From an uncultured Eubacteriales bacterium (GTDB lineage Bacteria; Bacillota; Clostridia; Oscillospirales; CAG-382): a stretch of 64,000 bases of DNA. Below the pieces are notes generated by a model. That model ran no database searches, was not told where the DNA came from, and saw only the letters and a list, made by a program, of their open reading frames with translations. The first letter of the stretch is position 1; the number at the start of each line of letters is the position of its first letter. The translations under genes and the position numbers were made by a program. The stretch covers positions 28,892-92,891 of the forward strand of contig URVJ01000009.1 of assembly GCA_900551295.1 (NCBI GenBank), written 5' to 3'. Positions 8,535-15,677 of the stretch are shown here, in pieces.

Positions 8535-8578
8535 AAAAATCACCGTGCCGCGTCATAAACACAAACTCTGCGGCACGG
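8535..8578 (-). terminator. Internal terminator between capsid and connector genes
   Basis: The stem CCGTGCCGC/GCGGCACGG (8543-8551 with 8570-8578) is perfect over 9 bases. Both arms lie between the connector start at 8518 and the 84-residue gene's stop at 8611. On the minus strand a TGATTTTTAT tract follows the stem. Partial termination here would lower connector and tail-hub expression relative to the major capsid protein. Confidence 0.7.
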
Positions 8579-8610
8579 CTTTATACTGTTTAAGTCAAAC
8601 CGTCTTTAAC

Positions 8611-8865
8611 TCAGCTCATAAAAACGGCGCTTGCGCTTGTTCCGTCCGCACCGGAAAGATATACTTTGCCGCAGAATTCAATACTCTCGTTCTGAGGTAT
8701 GACAAACGCGCCGTTATCCGAAACTCCCGGAGCTGTTTTGAAGTACACGTTTCCGCCGACGGCTCTCAGAGTGCAGTCAAGACCTGCGGTATCGACGGTA
8801 ACGTCTCCCTTTGACGTTCCGAGTTCAAAACACGCGGTTTTTACGGGTATTCTGCTCTTACACAT
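8611..8865 (-). CDS. Small beta-rich protein of the head cassette
   Basis: 84 residues with alternating short hydrophobic strands and Gly turns, no membrane segment and two or three scattered Cys. It follows the major capsid gene by 20 bases with a clear AAGGAGTG ribosome site, and a terminator hairpin follows it. Position and composition suggest a small capsid-decoration or head-joining protein. No family is recognised. Confidence 0.6.
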   Translation of the reverse strand: MCKSRIPVKTACFELGTSKGDVTVDTAGLDCTLRAVGGNVYFKTAPGVSDNGAFVIPQNESIEFCGKVYLSGADGTSASAVFMS

Positions 8866-8885
8866 TTATACAAGCACTCCTTTTC

Positions 8886-9806
8886 TCACGCGGGATTGGA
8901 GAAGATGATAGGTCTTGCGTCGCCGAAACCGAACGCAAAGTCAACGTAGCCTATGTAGTCGGTTATAAGCGGATTATCCTGCGGAGATACGAGGACGGTA
9001 GGCTTTGTGATATAGACAAGCTTTAACACTTCGGACAGCATAAGCGAGTCGGCAACCGCCCACTGCTTTCCGGTAAATCCGGCATTTCCGCCGCCCACAA
9101 CAAGATATTTCATGCCGTATACGGGGTTTGCCGCGTTTTCGGGTGCGTTTTCATCGGGATTGTTTTCGGGGCAGAGTCTGGAATTGGGACCGCAGATCTC
9201 CTTTGCCTTAGATTCAAGTTCGGGGCTTACAAGCAAAAGATCAAAATTGCACGCGAAAGGAAGTCCGTCGGGCGTCACAAATCTTGCAGCCTTTGCCTGA
9301 GCCTCGGTTATTGCGGCAACGGAAAGGTTGGACTTTATGAGGTTTGAGAAAGTGCCTGCGTCCTTGTCGCAGCTTACGGGGTGCTTATCGCTCGCCCATG
9401 CAACACCGTCCGCACCCTTTGTTTCAAAGCAGTTTCCGAAAAGCTTATAAAACTCGTTGAGCACCGTCATATATGCGCTGTCCGCAAGACGCGAACCTAT
9501 CTTCTTTGCCTCTCCCGAATAGTCGAGCTTTGCCTTCTTGTAGGAACAGGTAACCTTTATCGCGTGCTCCTTGGGAGTCACTGTCGTGATAAACGTGCGT
9601 TTCTGATCGGCGCTCATAACGTTTGTTCCGTCGTATACGGGCATTTCGCCGTAGCCGCCGACGCCTTCGATTCTGTAATCAACATCGTCCTGACAGATTA
9701 CGTCGCAGACGCGGTTTATGACGTTAAGGCGCTTTGCGTATCTGAGGTCAAATCTCTTTTTTACAAGCGGATAGAGGTCGTTGTGCCAGGTATATATATC
9801 GTTCAT
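8886..9806 (-). CDS. Major capsid protein, HK97-fold candidate
   Basis: 306 residues. The central motif with DKHP followed by SNL and then a run of Ala-rich helix (AAITEAQAKAARF, about residues 160-180) is typical of major head proteins related to Mu gpT and other HK97-fold capsids. The C-terminal half contains the LLVSPELE strand and a Gly-rich loop expected of the axial domain. The gene sits after scaffold and accessory genes and before the connector, as a major capsid gene should. No protease gene is present, so assembly would rely on the scaffold gene at 10499. AAAGGAG ribosome site precedes the ATG. Confidence 0.75.
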   Translation of the reverse strand: MNDIYTWHNDLYPLVKKRFDLRYAKRLNVINRVCDVICQDDVDYRIEGVGGYGEMPVYDGTNVMSADQKRTFITTVTPKEHAIKVTCSYKKAKLDYSGEAKKIGSRLADSAYMTVLNEFYKLFGNCFETKGADGVAWASDKHPVSCDKDAGTFSNLIKSNLSVAAITEAQAKAARFVTPDGLPFACNFDLLLVSPELESKAKEICGPNSRLCPENNPDENAPENAANPVYGMKYLVVGGGNAGFTGKQWAVADSLMLSEVLKLVYITKPTVLVSPQDNPLITDYIGYVDFAFGFGDARPIIFSNPA

Positions 9807-9838
9807 ATAAAAAATCTCCTTTTAATCGGTACAAGGTT

Positions 9839-10486
9839 TTACGCAAAAAGCGCGTTTTTGAGCATGAAATATACTTCGGACTTGCGGGTGTCAATGCCAA
9901 CGGTCTTGAGTTTTACGTCTGTTGCGGAATTTACGGGAGCAAATCCCGTTCCGTCTGCGTCAAGGGACATTTCGGAACCTATCTTGGGGTAGTATTCGTA
10001 TACATCGCCTTCGCAGGCGGCAGTACCCGACGAAACCGTAAGAGTTACCGCGCCGGAAGTTACCGCGCACGCGCTGACGGTTCTTTCCGAGCCTATCTTT
10101 TCGGTATTCGTGCTTGTCGGCGCCTTATATTTAAGAACAAGCTTTCCCGAATTTACGGAAGTGCCGAAATATGAGTCCGTACACTTGAAAGACGTTGCGG
10201 TACAGCCCGAATCCGCAGTCAGCACCTTTGCCTTTGCGGCGTAGACCGCGCCCTGAGTTATATTTACTCTTATCTTGTTTCCGACCGCACGGGCGTTGAG
10301 AGTATCGGTTTTCCCCGAATGTGTTTCCGCAGCAACTCCGAGAAGTGTGCCGCCCTTTTTAGCGCCTGTAATTTTTTCTCCGGTAAGGCAGACTGCCTCG
10401 CCCTCGTTTATCTCCTTGTCGTTCTGAACATCAAAGTCCTTTATCGCCGGCTGATCTGCGCCCGACGCACAAAAAACAAATTTCAT
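9839..10486 (-). CDS. Capsid accessory / decoration-like protein
   Basis: 215 residues rich in Thr, Ser, Gly, Val and Ala, with repeated short strands (for example KIRVNITQGAVYAAKAKVLT), typical of capsid cement or head-fibre proteins such as the DUF2190 group. No signal peptide or membrane segment. It lies between scaffold and major capsid genes, where several phages encode a decoration protein. The family call is uncertain; a structural role in the head is likely from position. Confidence 0.55.
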   Translation of the reverse strand: MKFVFCASGADQPAIKDFDVQNDKEINEGEAVCLTGEKITGAKKGGTLLGVAAETHSGKTDTLNARAVGNKIRVNITQGAVYAAKAKVLTADSGCTATSFKCTDSYFGTSVNSGKLVLKYKAPTSTNTEKIGSERTVSACAVTSGAVTLTVSSGTAACEGDVYEYYPKIGSEMSLDADGTGFAPVNSATDVKLKTVGIDTRKSEVYFMLKNALFA

Positions 10487-10498
10487 AAAATTTCTCCT

Positions 10499-11434
10499 TT
10501 ACCTTATGTTGTTAAAGCTGTTTTTAGACGGTATCGAATCCAAAAGCTCGCCGTATTCACGGTAGGACATTCCCGCATTTTTGGCAATATCCATCTGCCG
10601 CCTTGTAAGGCGTTCGGAATAATCATGAGCGTATGCCTTTCCGTCCGAAGAAAAAGCGGTGGACGCAGCGCCGGAATAGTCGCTTCTGTCATTCTGCACG
10701 CTTTCTCTGCCCGACACAAGCGACATAAAGCCGAGATAGCCGAGGTAACGCTCGCAGAGAGATCCGCTCCTTCCTTTGGAAAATTCAAAAAACGCTTTAT
10801 CGGTAAATATCTTCCCGACATCGGCGTTCGGGCAGCGCTCCTTCAGTTCAAACAGGTCGCTTATGCTTACCGAAGTCTCACCTGCGTTCTGTCCGACAGC
10901 AACAGTCGCGGCGTCTTGTTCTTTTTCGGCACAAGCTTCATTTTCCCTGTTTTCCGCACCGGGTGCGTATATTGTATTTTCTGCGTTCTCACCTGTGTTC
11001 TGAGGCTGCACGTTCAAAACGGAGTCATCACATTTCACGGATTGTACGTTTTTATCCGTATTCTCCGACTGTTCGTCCGACGTACCGTTTTGCCGTTCAC
11101 CCTCCTTTTGCGTAAGTGAGCCGAGCCGCCTGCAAAGCTCGTCTGCCATGTCCGAATACGAATCGGAATCAAGAATTCCGTTGCTCCTTAACTGTTTCAG
11201 TACAGTTTTGAGCGAGTTTAGCGAACGCGCGTTTTTGCGTTCTCTTTTCATTCGTTCGCAAAGCAGATTTTCAAGCTGTGCCTGCGTAAAAAGCTTTTGG
11301 GCTTTATCTTTGTTTTCAATGCCGTTATTTCCGGCAGCGTCCGCGTGTATTTTATCTTCGGATATAGTTTCATTATCCGCATTTTTGTTTTCGGTCTGCG
11401 TTTCTGTCACATCCATAGCTGTATTTTCCGTCAT
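10499..11434 (-). CDS. Capsid scaffold protein
   Basis: 311 residues, acidic and low in complexity, especially residues 1-45 and 125-185. A charged helix around residues 48-70 (FTQAQLENLLCERMKRERKN) matches the pattern common in phage scaffold proteins. The C-terminal part (RRQMDIAKNAGMSYREYGELL) is basic and helical, as expected for the capsid-binding end. Its start overlaps the portal stop by 4 bases. Position between portal and capsid genes is the classical scaffold position. The protein would template procapsid assembly and leave before DNA packaging. Confidence 0.75.
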   Translation of the reverse strand: MTENTAMDVTETQTENKNADNETISEDKIHADAAGNNGIENKDKAQKLFTQAQLENLLCERMKRERKNARSLNSLKTVLKQLRSNGILDSDSYSDMADELCRRLGSLTQKEGERQNGTSDEQSENTDKNVQSVKCDDSVLNVQPQNTGENAENTIYAPGAENRENEACAEKEQDAATVAVGQNAGETSVSISDLFELKERCPNADVGKIFTDKAFFEFSKGRSGSLCERYLGYLGFMSLVSGRESVQNDRSDYSGAASTAFSSDGKAYAHDYSERLTRRQMDIAKNAGMSYREYGELLDSIPSKNSFNNIR

Positions 11435-13161
11435 ATATTTTCCTCCGTAAGAAATTGTGCGTTATCCTCAAATCTTTCGTCGAGAAATTCGCAGATTTGC
11501 GCCCTTTCGGGAATATTTATCGCGTTTACGTATGCCTTTGCAAGTATATAGTTATCCTTTGTGATATTCATGCTCATAAGCGTATTGAGTGCGGAAACGG
11601 TAAGCGCCCTTGAATTTGCCGCCGTGCTTCCTGTATGTATTATCACGTCAACCGCCGGGATATACGCGTCGGGACTGTCGGGATTTCTCTTTGTAAAGTC
11701 GGAATATCTGAAAACAATGCCGTCCTTATCCTCCGAAAGCGAGATAACTCTGCCGTCGGAATAGTATTCGAGAGCCGTAGCGTCGATAAGTGCGAAAAGG
11801 CGCTTAAAGCCTGCCGAACGGTCAATGTTTTTGAGCGATTTTCTTGTCTGCGAACGTTCGTTGAGCAGCGCTATTCCGGTTGCGGTGGTTACGCTTGTAG
11901 GCTCTTTGCCCTGGCTTATCTCAAAGTTTCCCGTCGTGTCCTCGATAAGGCTCTTCCAGTAGCTGCATCCGTTGTACAGCGAATTTGCATACGCCGCGGT
12001 ATTTCCGAGCCGCTGAACCTTTCCCATCATTCCCGGTCGCAGTTTCCAGACGGCACCGGGCGTGTTATCCGGCATTTCTCCGTCAGAAAAGGCGTTTTCC
12101 TCGGCCAATATAATATCGTTTGCATTATAGGCAAGGTTGAGCTGCGCATATGCAAGCTCGCGATCTTTTGCGTCTATAAGCGGAATTATCTGTTCAAGCT
12201 CGCTCTTGCCCCATATGCTCTTGTCGCCGGGAATTCTGTTGTATATTACAAAAGGATAATAATTGAAAGAAGTGCTTGTCCAGTATTTCGGAACGTATCT
12301 CACCTCTCTGCCGTTAATAAACACACAGAGCGCAATATCTCCGCTTTTCCATGAATAATTTATGCTCTTTTCCCTGCCGTCCGATATTATCTTTTTGGTA
12401 AGCTTGCCCGCTTTCGGCTGTCTGAACCACCATTCCGTAACCGTCACGGTGTCGTCTCTGTAACCGTCGGACGCACCGCAGAATCCCGACATTACCGCAC
12501 AGTCGGAATAAGCCTCCCTGCACTCGGAAATGTTTGTTCCGTACAGTTTGAAATCGTCCGCAAAAACGCGTTTTGCCCTCTCGGTATGCATTTTGTAAAC
12601 ATAGCCTATGTATTCGCAGGAATCGACGTCCGCCGCGGCAGGATCGGGATATATCTGTTCGGGCATAGGCGCCTCTACGCAAACATCTCCGTCAAATCCG
12701 TCCCTTTTCGCGCTGTCCCAGCACACTTTCCACACAGCGCTCCCGTCTATTCCGAGCGTTCTTTCGTTGCGGCTGTTCTTGTACTCCATATCGTTGTTGT
12801 CAAGAACGTATTTTACTATTCTTTCACGCTGTTTTGCCTTTGCGGCGTCGTCGGAACATCTCGGACTGAATTCAAAATCCGGAATATCCGGCTCTATCTG
12901 CGTTTCGACGTGAATATATCCGTCGGTGGACTGTGCAGCGCGCCACGGGATTTTGTTTTCCTCGTAAAATGAACTTGTCGAAGAATTTATATCATGCACG
13001 CCGTCGTAATAGCGTCTCATGCGTTTCCAATACGCGCTTATTCTGTCCTTCGACAGGCTTGCCTCCTCAAGCAGCGCAGCCGCCGTTTCCTCTCGTCTGT
13101 AATGATCCGAATAGTCGTATCCGTTAAGCTTTACGGACTTACGTTTTGTATTTAATGCCAT
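11431..13161 (-). CDS. Portal protein
   Basis: 576 residues with no signal or membrane helix. It begins directly after the terminase stop and overlaps the scaffold gene by 4 bases, the conserved terminase-portal-scaffold order. The N-terminal helical wing (AYWKRMRRYYDGVHD), the INGREVRYVPKYW region and the C-terminal helix pair around ATGIALLNERSQTRKSLKNIDRS fit a P22-like portal, the ring through which DNA is pumped. The size is close to other portals of this group. The sequence is intact. Confidence 0.75.
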   Translation of the reverse strand: MALNTKRKSVKLNGYDYSDHYRREETAAALLEEASLSKDRISAYWKRMRRYYDGVHDINSSTSSFYEENKIPWRAAQSTDGYIHVETQIEPDIPDFEFSPRCSDDAAKAKQRERIVKYVLDNNDMEYKNSRNERTLGIDGSAVWKVCWDSAKRDGFDGDVCVEAPMPEQIYPDPAAADVDSCEYIGYVYKMHTERAKRVFADDFKLYGTNISECREAYSDCAVMSGFCGASDGYRDDTVTVTEWWFRQPKAGKLTKKIISDGREKSINYSWKSGDIALCVFINGREVRYVPKYWTSTSFNYYPFVIYNRIPGDKSIWGKSELEQIIPLIDAKDRELAYAQLNLAYNANDIILAEENAFSDGEMPDNTPGAVWKLRPGMMGKVQRLGNTAAYANSLYNGCSYWKSLIEDTTGNFEISQGKEPTSVTTATGIALLNERSQTRKSLKNIDRSAGFKRLFALIDATALEYYSDGRVISLSEDKDGIVFRYSDFTKRNPDSPDAYIPAVDVIIHTGSTAANSRALTVSALNTLMSMNITKDNYILAKAYVNAINIPERAQICEFLDERFEDNAQFLTEENI

Positions 13162-14517
13162 TCAATCTGCCGCCTTTCGTTTGTTTTTTGATTTTAGTTT
13201 TTCTGTCAGCTTTATGTGCCCGTCTTTGCTCTCCGACGGTGAGTATACGCTCTTTGAAACGGCAAAATACCTCAGCGCGTCAGGAAGATGCGTGATCGAG
13301 TGCGGCTTTACCGCAGCGTCTCCCGGACGCATTGTGTCGTGCAGCAAAAGTCCCATACAGCGTATAAGCTCGGTGCAGTTTTGCATTATTTTAAGTTTCG
13401 CCGTCTTTGTGCCGTCGCCGTTTATAACAGGCTTTAACATTTCTCTGAGCGCCAGCCACCCGCTTATTCTGTCGCAGGTAAGCTTTGTAAGATAAATGCC
13501 GTTCTCGCCGAAAAGCTCCGCTATGCTTTTTCCCGAATCTTTCTGCCTTGACCAGAGATCCGACGGCGCTATATACTGCACAACGCCGCTGTTTTTGAGC
13601 TTTATCAGCTTTGCCGCCTCGCTTACTATCTTGCCAGGCACGTTTATTTCGTCATAGACCTCTGCACTCCTGTCGGGACTTACGCAGACAAATACGCACG
13701 CAAGCATATCGAGCCCGTAGTCCATCGCGCAGTACCTTACGCCGTGCGGATCGGGTTCGTGCACCTCCGACGTGTGCAGCGCAACATCAAATTCGGGAAA
13801 GAACTGCCCTTCAAATTCGTCCCAGCTTCCGCCGAGCCATGCGTTTTTCAGCGTACCCGGAAGACTTTCAAGCTGTTCGAGATACCCGGGATCTTTCTTG
13901 AGAAGTATCTCATTGTCGTAAACCTTAGCCGGAATAAATGTATAATCTTCGGCTTTTTCTCCGGCGCGGTAATTTCTGTCTATAAACAGCCTTTTTACCC
14001 ATGCGTGTCCGACGCCTCCGGGGTTGCAGGTAAGATAAAAGCGTTTGGGAAAGTCGTTTGCGCCGCGCAGAGAGCCTTTGAGCTTCTGAAACTGATATTC
14101 GCTGAGCTGCGTCGCCTCGTCAAGCGCGATTACGTCGTACTCCTGTCCCTGATACTGGGCAGCGTCGCTTTCGCTGTCAAGGTATCCCATCCTGAGCACC
14201 GAACCGTTGGGAAATTCAAAGCTCTTTCTCGTGTCGGTATACTGCGCTATTTCTTTCAGTTCTCCGATAAGCACACGTATGTGATTGTCACGCAGCTGCG
14301 CATATGTTCTTCTTATGAGCAGAACCGAAATTCCCGGATATTTTAAGCACATAAGCACAAGCTTTCTTCTGAGTGCCCAGCTTTTTCCCCCGCCTCTCGC
14401 ACCGCCGTAGGCAATGTATCTTGTATCGGCAAGAAAAAACTCCTCCTGCTTTTTCTGCGGCGCACCCGAAAGCTTTATGATCTCTTTCCCACGTTTTGAT
14501 TTATCCGTATTCTTCAA
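13162..14517 (-). CDS. terL: Terminase large subunit
   Basis: 451 residues. The ATPase motor shows Walker A GGARGGGKS (residues 38-46), Walker B VIALDEA (129-135) with the catalytic Glu, and the coupling motif TCNPGG (163-168). The C-terminal nuclease half begins with AMDYG near residue 268 and ends with an acidic PDALRYF motif, as in RNase-H-like terminase nucleases. All key motifs are present, so packaging activity looks retained. The start is TTG; the next Met lies after the Walker A motif, so no later start is possible. TerL cuts and pumps DNA into the procapsid. Confidence 0.92.
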   Translation of the reverse strand: MKNTDKSKRGKEIIKLSGAPQKKQEEFFLADTRYIAYGGARGGGKSWALRRKLVLMCLKYPGISVLLIRRTYAQLRDNHIRVLIGELKEIAQYTDTRKSFEFPNGSVLRMGYLDSESDAAQYQGQEYDVIALDEATQLSEYQFQKLKGSLRGANDFPKRFYLTCNPGGVGHAWVKRLFIDRNYRAGEKAEDYTFIPAKVYDNEILLKKDPGYLEQLESLPGTLKNAWLGGSWDEFEGQFFPEFDVALHTSEVHEPDPHGVRYCAMDYGLDMLACVFVCVSPDRSAEVYDEINVPGKIVSEAAKLIKLKNSGVVQYIAPSDLWSRQKDSGKSIAELFGENGIYLTKLTCDRISGWLALREMLKPVINGDGTKTAKLKIMQNCTELIRCMGLLLHDTMRPGDAAVKPHSITHLPDALRYFAVSKSVYSPSESKDGHIKLTEKLKSKNKRKAAD

Positions 14518-14538
14518 ATATATCCGCCGCCCGGCTTT

Positions 14539-14928
14539 TTATCTTGCAAGAATTTCGGCGTCCCTGTCAAGCGAAATAATAAGACTGCGCGCCGACGTGC
14601 TTATTTCCTCGGTACTTGTCTTTTCACCCCAGCCGAAATTGTACTTTAAGCTGTTTGCCGCGGCATTTGCCGAAAGTCCGCCGATAAGCGCGTTTTCCTC
14701 GATAAACGCCTCAATCTTTGCCTTTGCGCCGTACAGCTTTTGAGCATACTTTTTGTTTCTCATGAGTTTTTCAAACTCGGCTCGCGTTACTCCCATGCTG
14801 CATATAAGTCCCGAAAGCGTGTACGGCTTTACAAGCTTTTTTTCGCCGCCGTTCAGCGCGTCGCACTCGTCAAAATACTTTTGAATTTTCTTTTCGATGT
14901 CCGCATACTTCAACATTGTTCTTGCCAT
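14539..14928 (-). CDS. terS: Terminase small subunit
   Basis: 129 residues from the ATG at 14928, preceded by a strong GGAGGAGC site. The segment KPYTLSGLICSMGVTRAEF (about residues 33-51) looks like a DNA-binding helix-turn-helix. The rest is helical, ending in an Asn/Ala-rich region (GGLSANAAANSLKYNFGW) typical of P22 gp3-like and related DNA-packaging proteins. It precedes terL by 21 bases. It would recognise the DNA to be packaged, which makes it the key gene for deciding whether packaging is specific or random. Confidence 0.75.
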   Translation of the reverse strand: MARTMLKYADIEKKIQKYFDECDALNGGEKKLVKPYTLSGLICSMGVTRAEFEKLMRNKKYAQKLYGAKAKIEAFIEENALIGGLSANAAANSLKYNFGWGEKTSTEEISTSARSLIISLDRDAEILAR

Positions 14929-14942
14929 CTTAAAGCTCCTCC

Positions 14943-15185
14943 TTAGTTCATAAGCGTTACGCTTTTTGTAAGCAGATCCGCGTTGTCGTCTGCATAGTCG
15001 ATAAAGCAGTCGCGGTGTATAATGTCGCCCGTCGCGTTTACCTTTATCACATCGTCGCCGACCGCAAACCTGTATCCGCACTGTGCGCACACCGAACAGC
15101 CGCAGTATTCGTCGGTATACTGCGCAAGCTCATCAAGTCCGTCGTTTTCATCATTTGCTCCGAAGTCATATTCCCTGTTGTTCAT
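14943..15185 (-). CDS. Small zinc-binding protein, first gene of the head cassette
   Basis: 80 residues from the ATG at 15185, which has a GGAGG site 7 bases before it; an in-frame ATG at 15242 lacks one and lies beyond the operator. The protein has an acidic N-terminus and a compact cluster C28, C30, C33, C36, H57 and C60, of the type CxxC-(about 20)-HxxC, resembling half of a LIM or zinc-ribbon finger. No family is named. Because it is the first gene behind the operator it may be a regulator or a packaging accessory; this is inference. Confidence 0.65.
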   Translation of the reverse strand: MNNREYDFGANDENDGLDELAQYTDEYCGCSVCAQCGYRFAVGDDVIKVNATGDIIHRDCFIDYADDNADLLTKSVTLMN

Positions 15186-15217
15186 TGCTTGTCCTCCACT
15201 TTTCAAACTTTTGTTCT

Positions 15218-15229
15218 GAACATTTGTTC
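15218..15229. promoter_or_regulatory. LexA-box-like operator 1, head cassette
   Basis: GAACATTTGTTC fits the Gram-positive SOS box GAAC-N4-GTTC. On the minus strand it lies directly after a -10-like CATAAT (at 15231-15236) and about 30 bases before the first gene, where a bound repressor would block transcription. A partial GTTC motif overlaps it. An 8-base palindrome is expected about once by chance in 64 kb. Confidence 0.6.
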
Positions 15230-15337
15230 TATTATGTATCAAAATTTTTGTTCCAGACCAGTCGTGTATGTACTGAACCGGAACACGGGCTGTCGGAACA
15301 CATAAAATTGATATTCGTTGTATTTTGAACGCGTTTC

Positions 15338-15480
15338 TTTTTGCGGCTGTATCCCACCATAAATGAAAATGCTTGCTTGCAATGGCATTTTTGCGCAGCC
15401 GTCAACAGCGAATGCGCGTGCTTTGTACGCGTCGGCGGTTTACCGCCGAAGGAATCACCATCGGTGATTTCTTATGAGCA
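15338..15480. repeat. Structured intergenic repeat ahead of the head cassette
   Basis: Several nested hairpins occur in a row: CACCGATGGTG-type palindrome (about 15455-15470), CGGCGGTAAACCGCCG (about 15435-15450), CGCGT/ACGCG, and an AAAATGC/GCATTTT stem inside a GGCTG/CAGCC helix. No gene is convincing. The plus-strand translation is of a type I recall as a widespread spurious small protein in Clostridia genomes, so this is probably a dispersed intergenic repeat, transcribed here as a leader. Confidence 0.5.
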
Positions 15481-15481
15481 T

Positions 15482-15510
15482 ATTATACCACAAAATCCCC
15501 AAAAAGTCAA
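15482..15510 (-). promoter_or_regulatory. Strong promoter upstream of the head cassette
   Basis: TTGACT (15505-15510), 17-base spacer and TATAAT (15482-15487) on the minus strand. Operator 2 lies 10 bases upstream of the -35 box. Transcription would start near 15475, giving a leader of about 290 bases before the first gene. Confidence 0.85.
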
Positions 15511-15520
15511 CACAAAATTA

Positions 15521-15532
15521 GAACTTATGTTC
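15521..15532. promoter_or_regulatory. LexA-box-like operator 2, head cassette
   Basis: GAACTTATGTTC, again GAAC-N4-GTTC, with flanking bases that extend the palindrome to 14. It sits just upstream of the -35 box of the strong minus-strand promoter. Two such boxes within 315 bases of one operon are unlikely by chance. Confidence 0.6.
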
Positions 15533-15603
15533 TGTTTTGGAACTATGCACAAAAAATATGTGCATTTTTTTGCTGATTATTTTGGATTTTTGCTTAACAT
15601 CAA

Positions 15604-15647
15604 CAAAAAAGCAGCCCTGCGGCGGAAATCATATCCACAGCAGAGCT
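15604..15647 (-). terminator. Terminator of brnQ
   Basis: AGCTCTGC pairs with GCAGGGCT (15613-15620 with 15640-15647, one G-U pair), then a T run (15604-15610) on the minus strand. Another hairpin at 15545-15571 with a T run faces the plus strand but has no plus-strand gene before it. Confidence 0.85.
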
Positions 15648-15677
15648 AAATCTATTTTTCAAAAAGAAACTTGCATG

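Larger units (their letters stand above)
5176..15532 (-). mobile_element. P22-like virion-head gene cassette, phage-derived
   Basis: Eleven intact genes on one strand lie between a terminator at 5176-5197 and LexA-box-like operators at 15218 and 15521. Gene order is small zinc protein, TerS, TerL, portal, scaffold, capsid accessory, major capsid, small protein, connector, propeller protein, unknown. This is the order of a podovirus head module that uses a separate scaffold and no protease. Genes touch or overlap and none is broken. No integrase, replication, repressor, holin, endolysin or tail-fibre gene is present, and no tRNA or clear attachment repeat is seen. Codon use resembles the neighbouring chromosome. 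It could be a decayed prophage, a satellite, a gene transfer agent or a domesticated capsid. Confidence 0.75.

Noticed and set aside
15015..15305. Small plus-strand frames between brnQ and the head cassette
   Set aside because: They cross the zinc protein gene and the structured repeat, lack ribosome sites and look like spurious translations.
5176..15532. Attachment repeats and an integrase flanking the head cassette
   Set aside because: No recombinase gene or convincing direct repeat was found at either side, so I do not define an integrated element boundary beyond the transcription unit.
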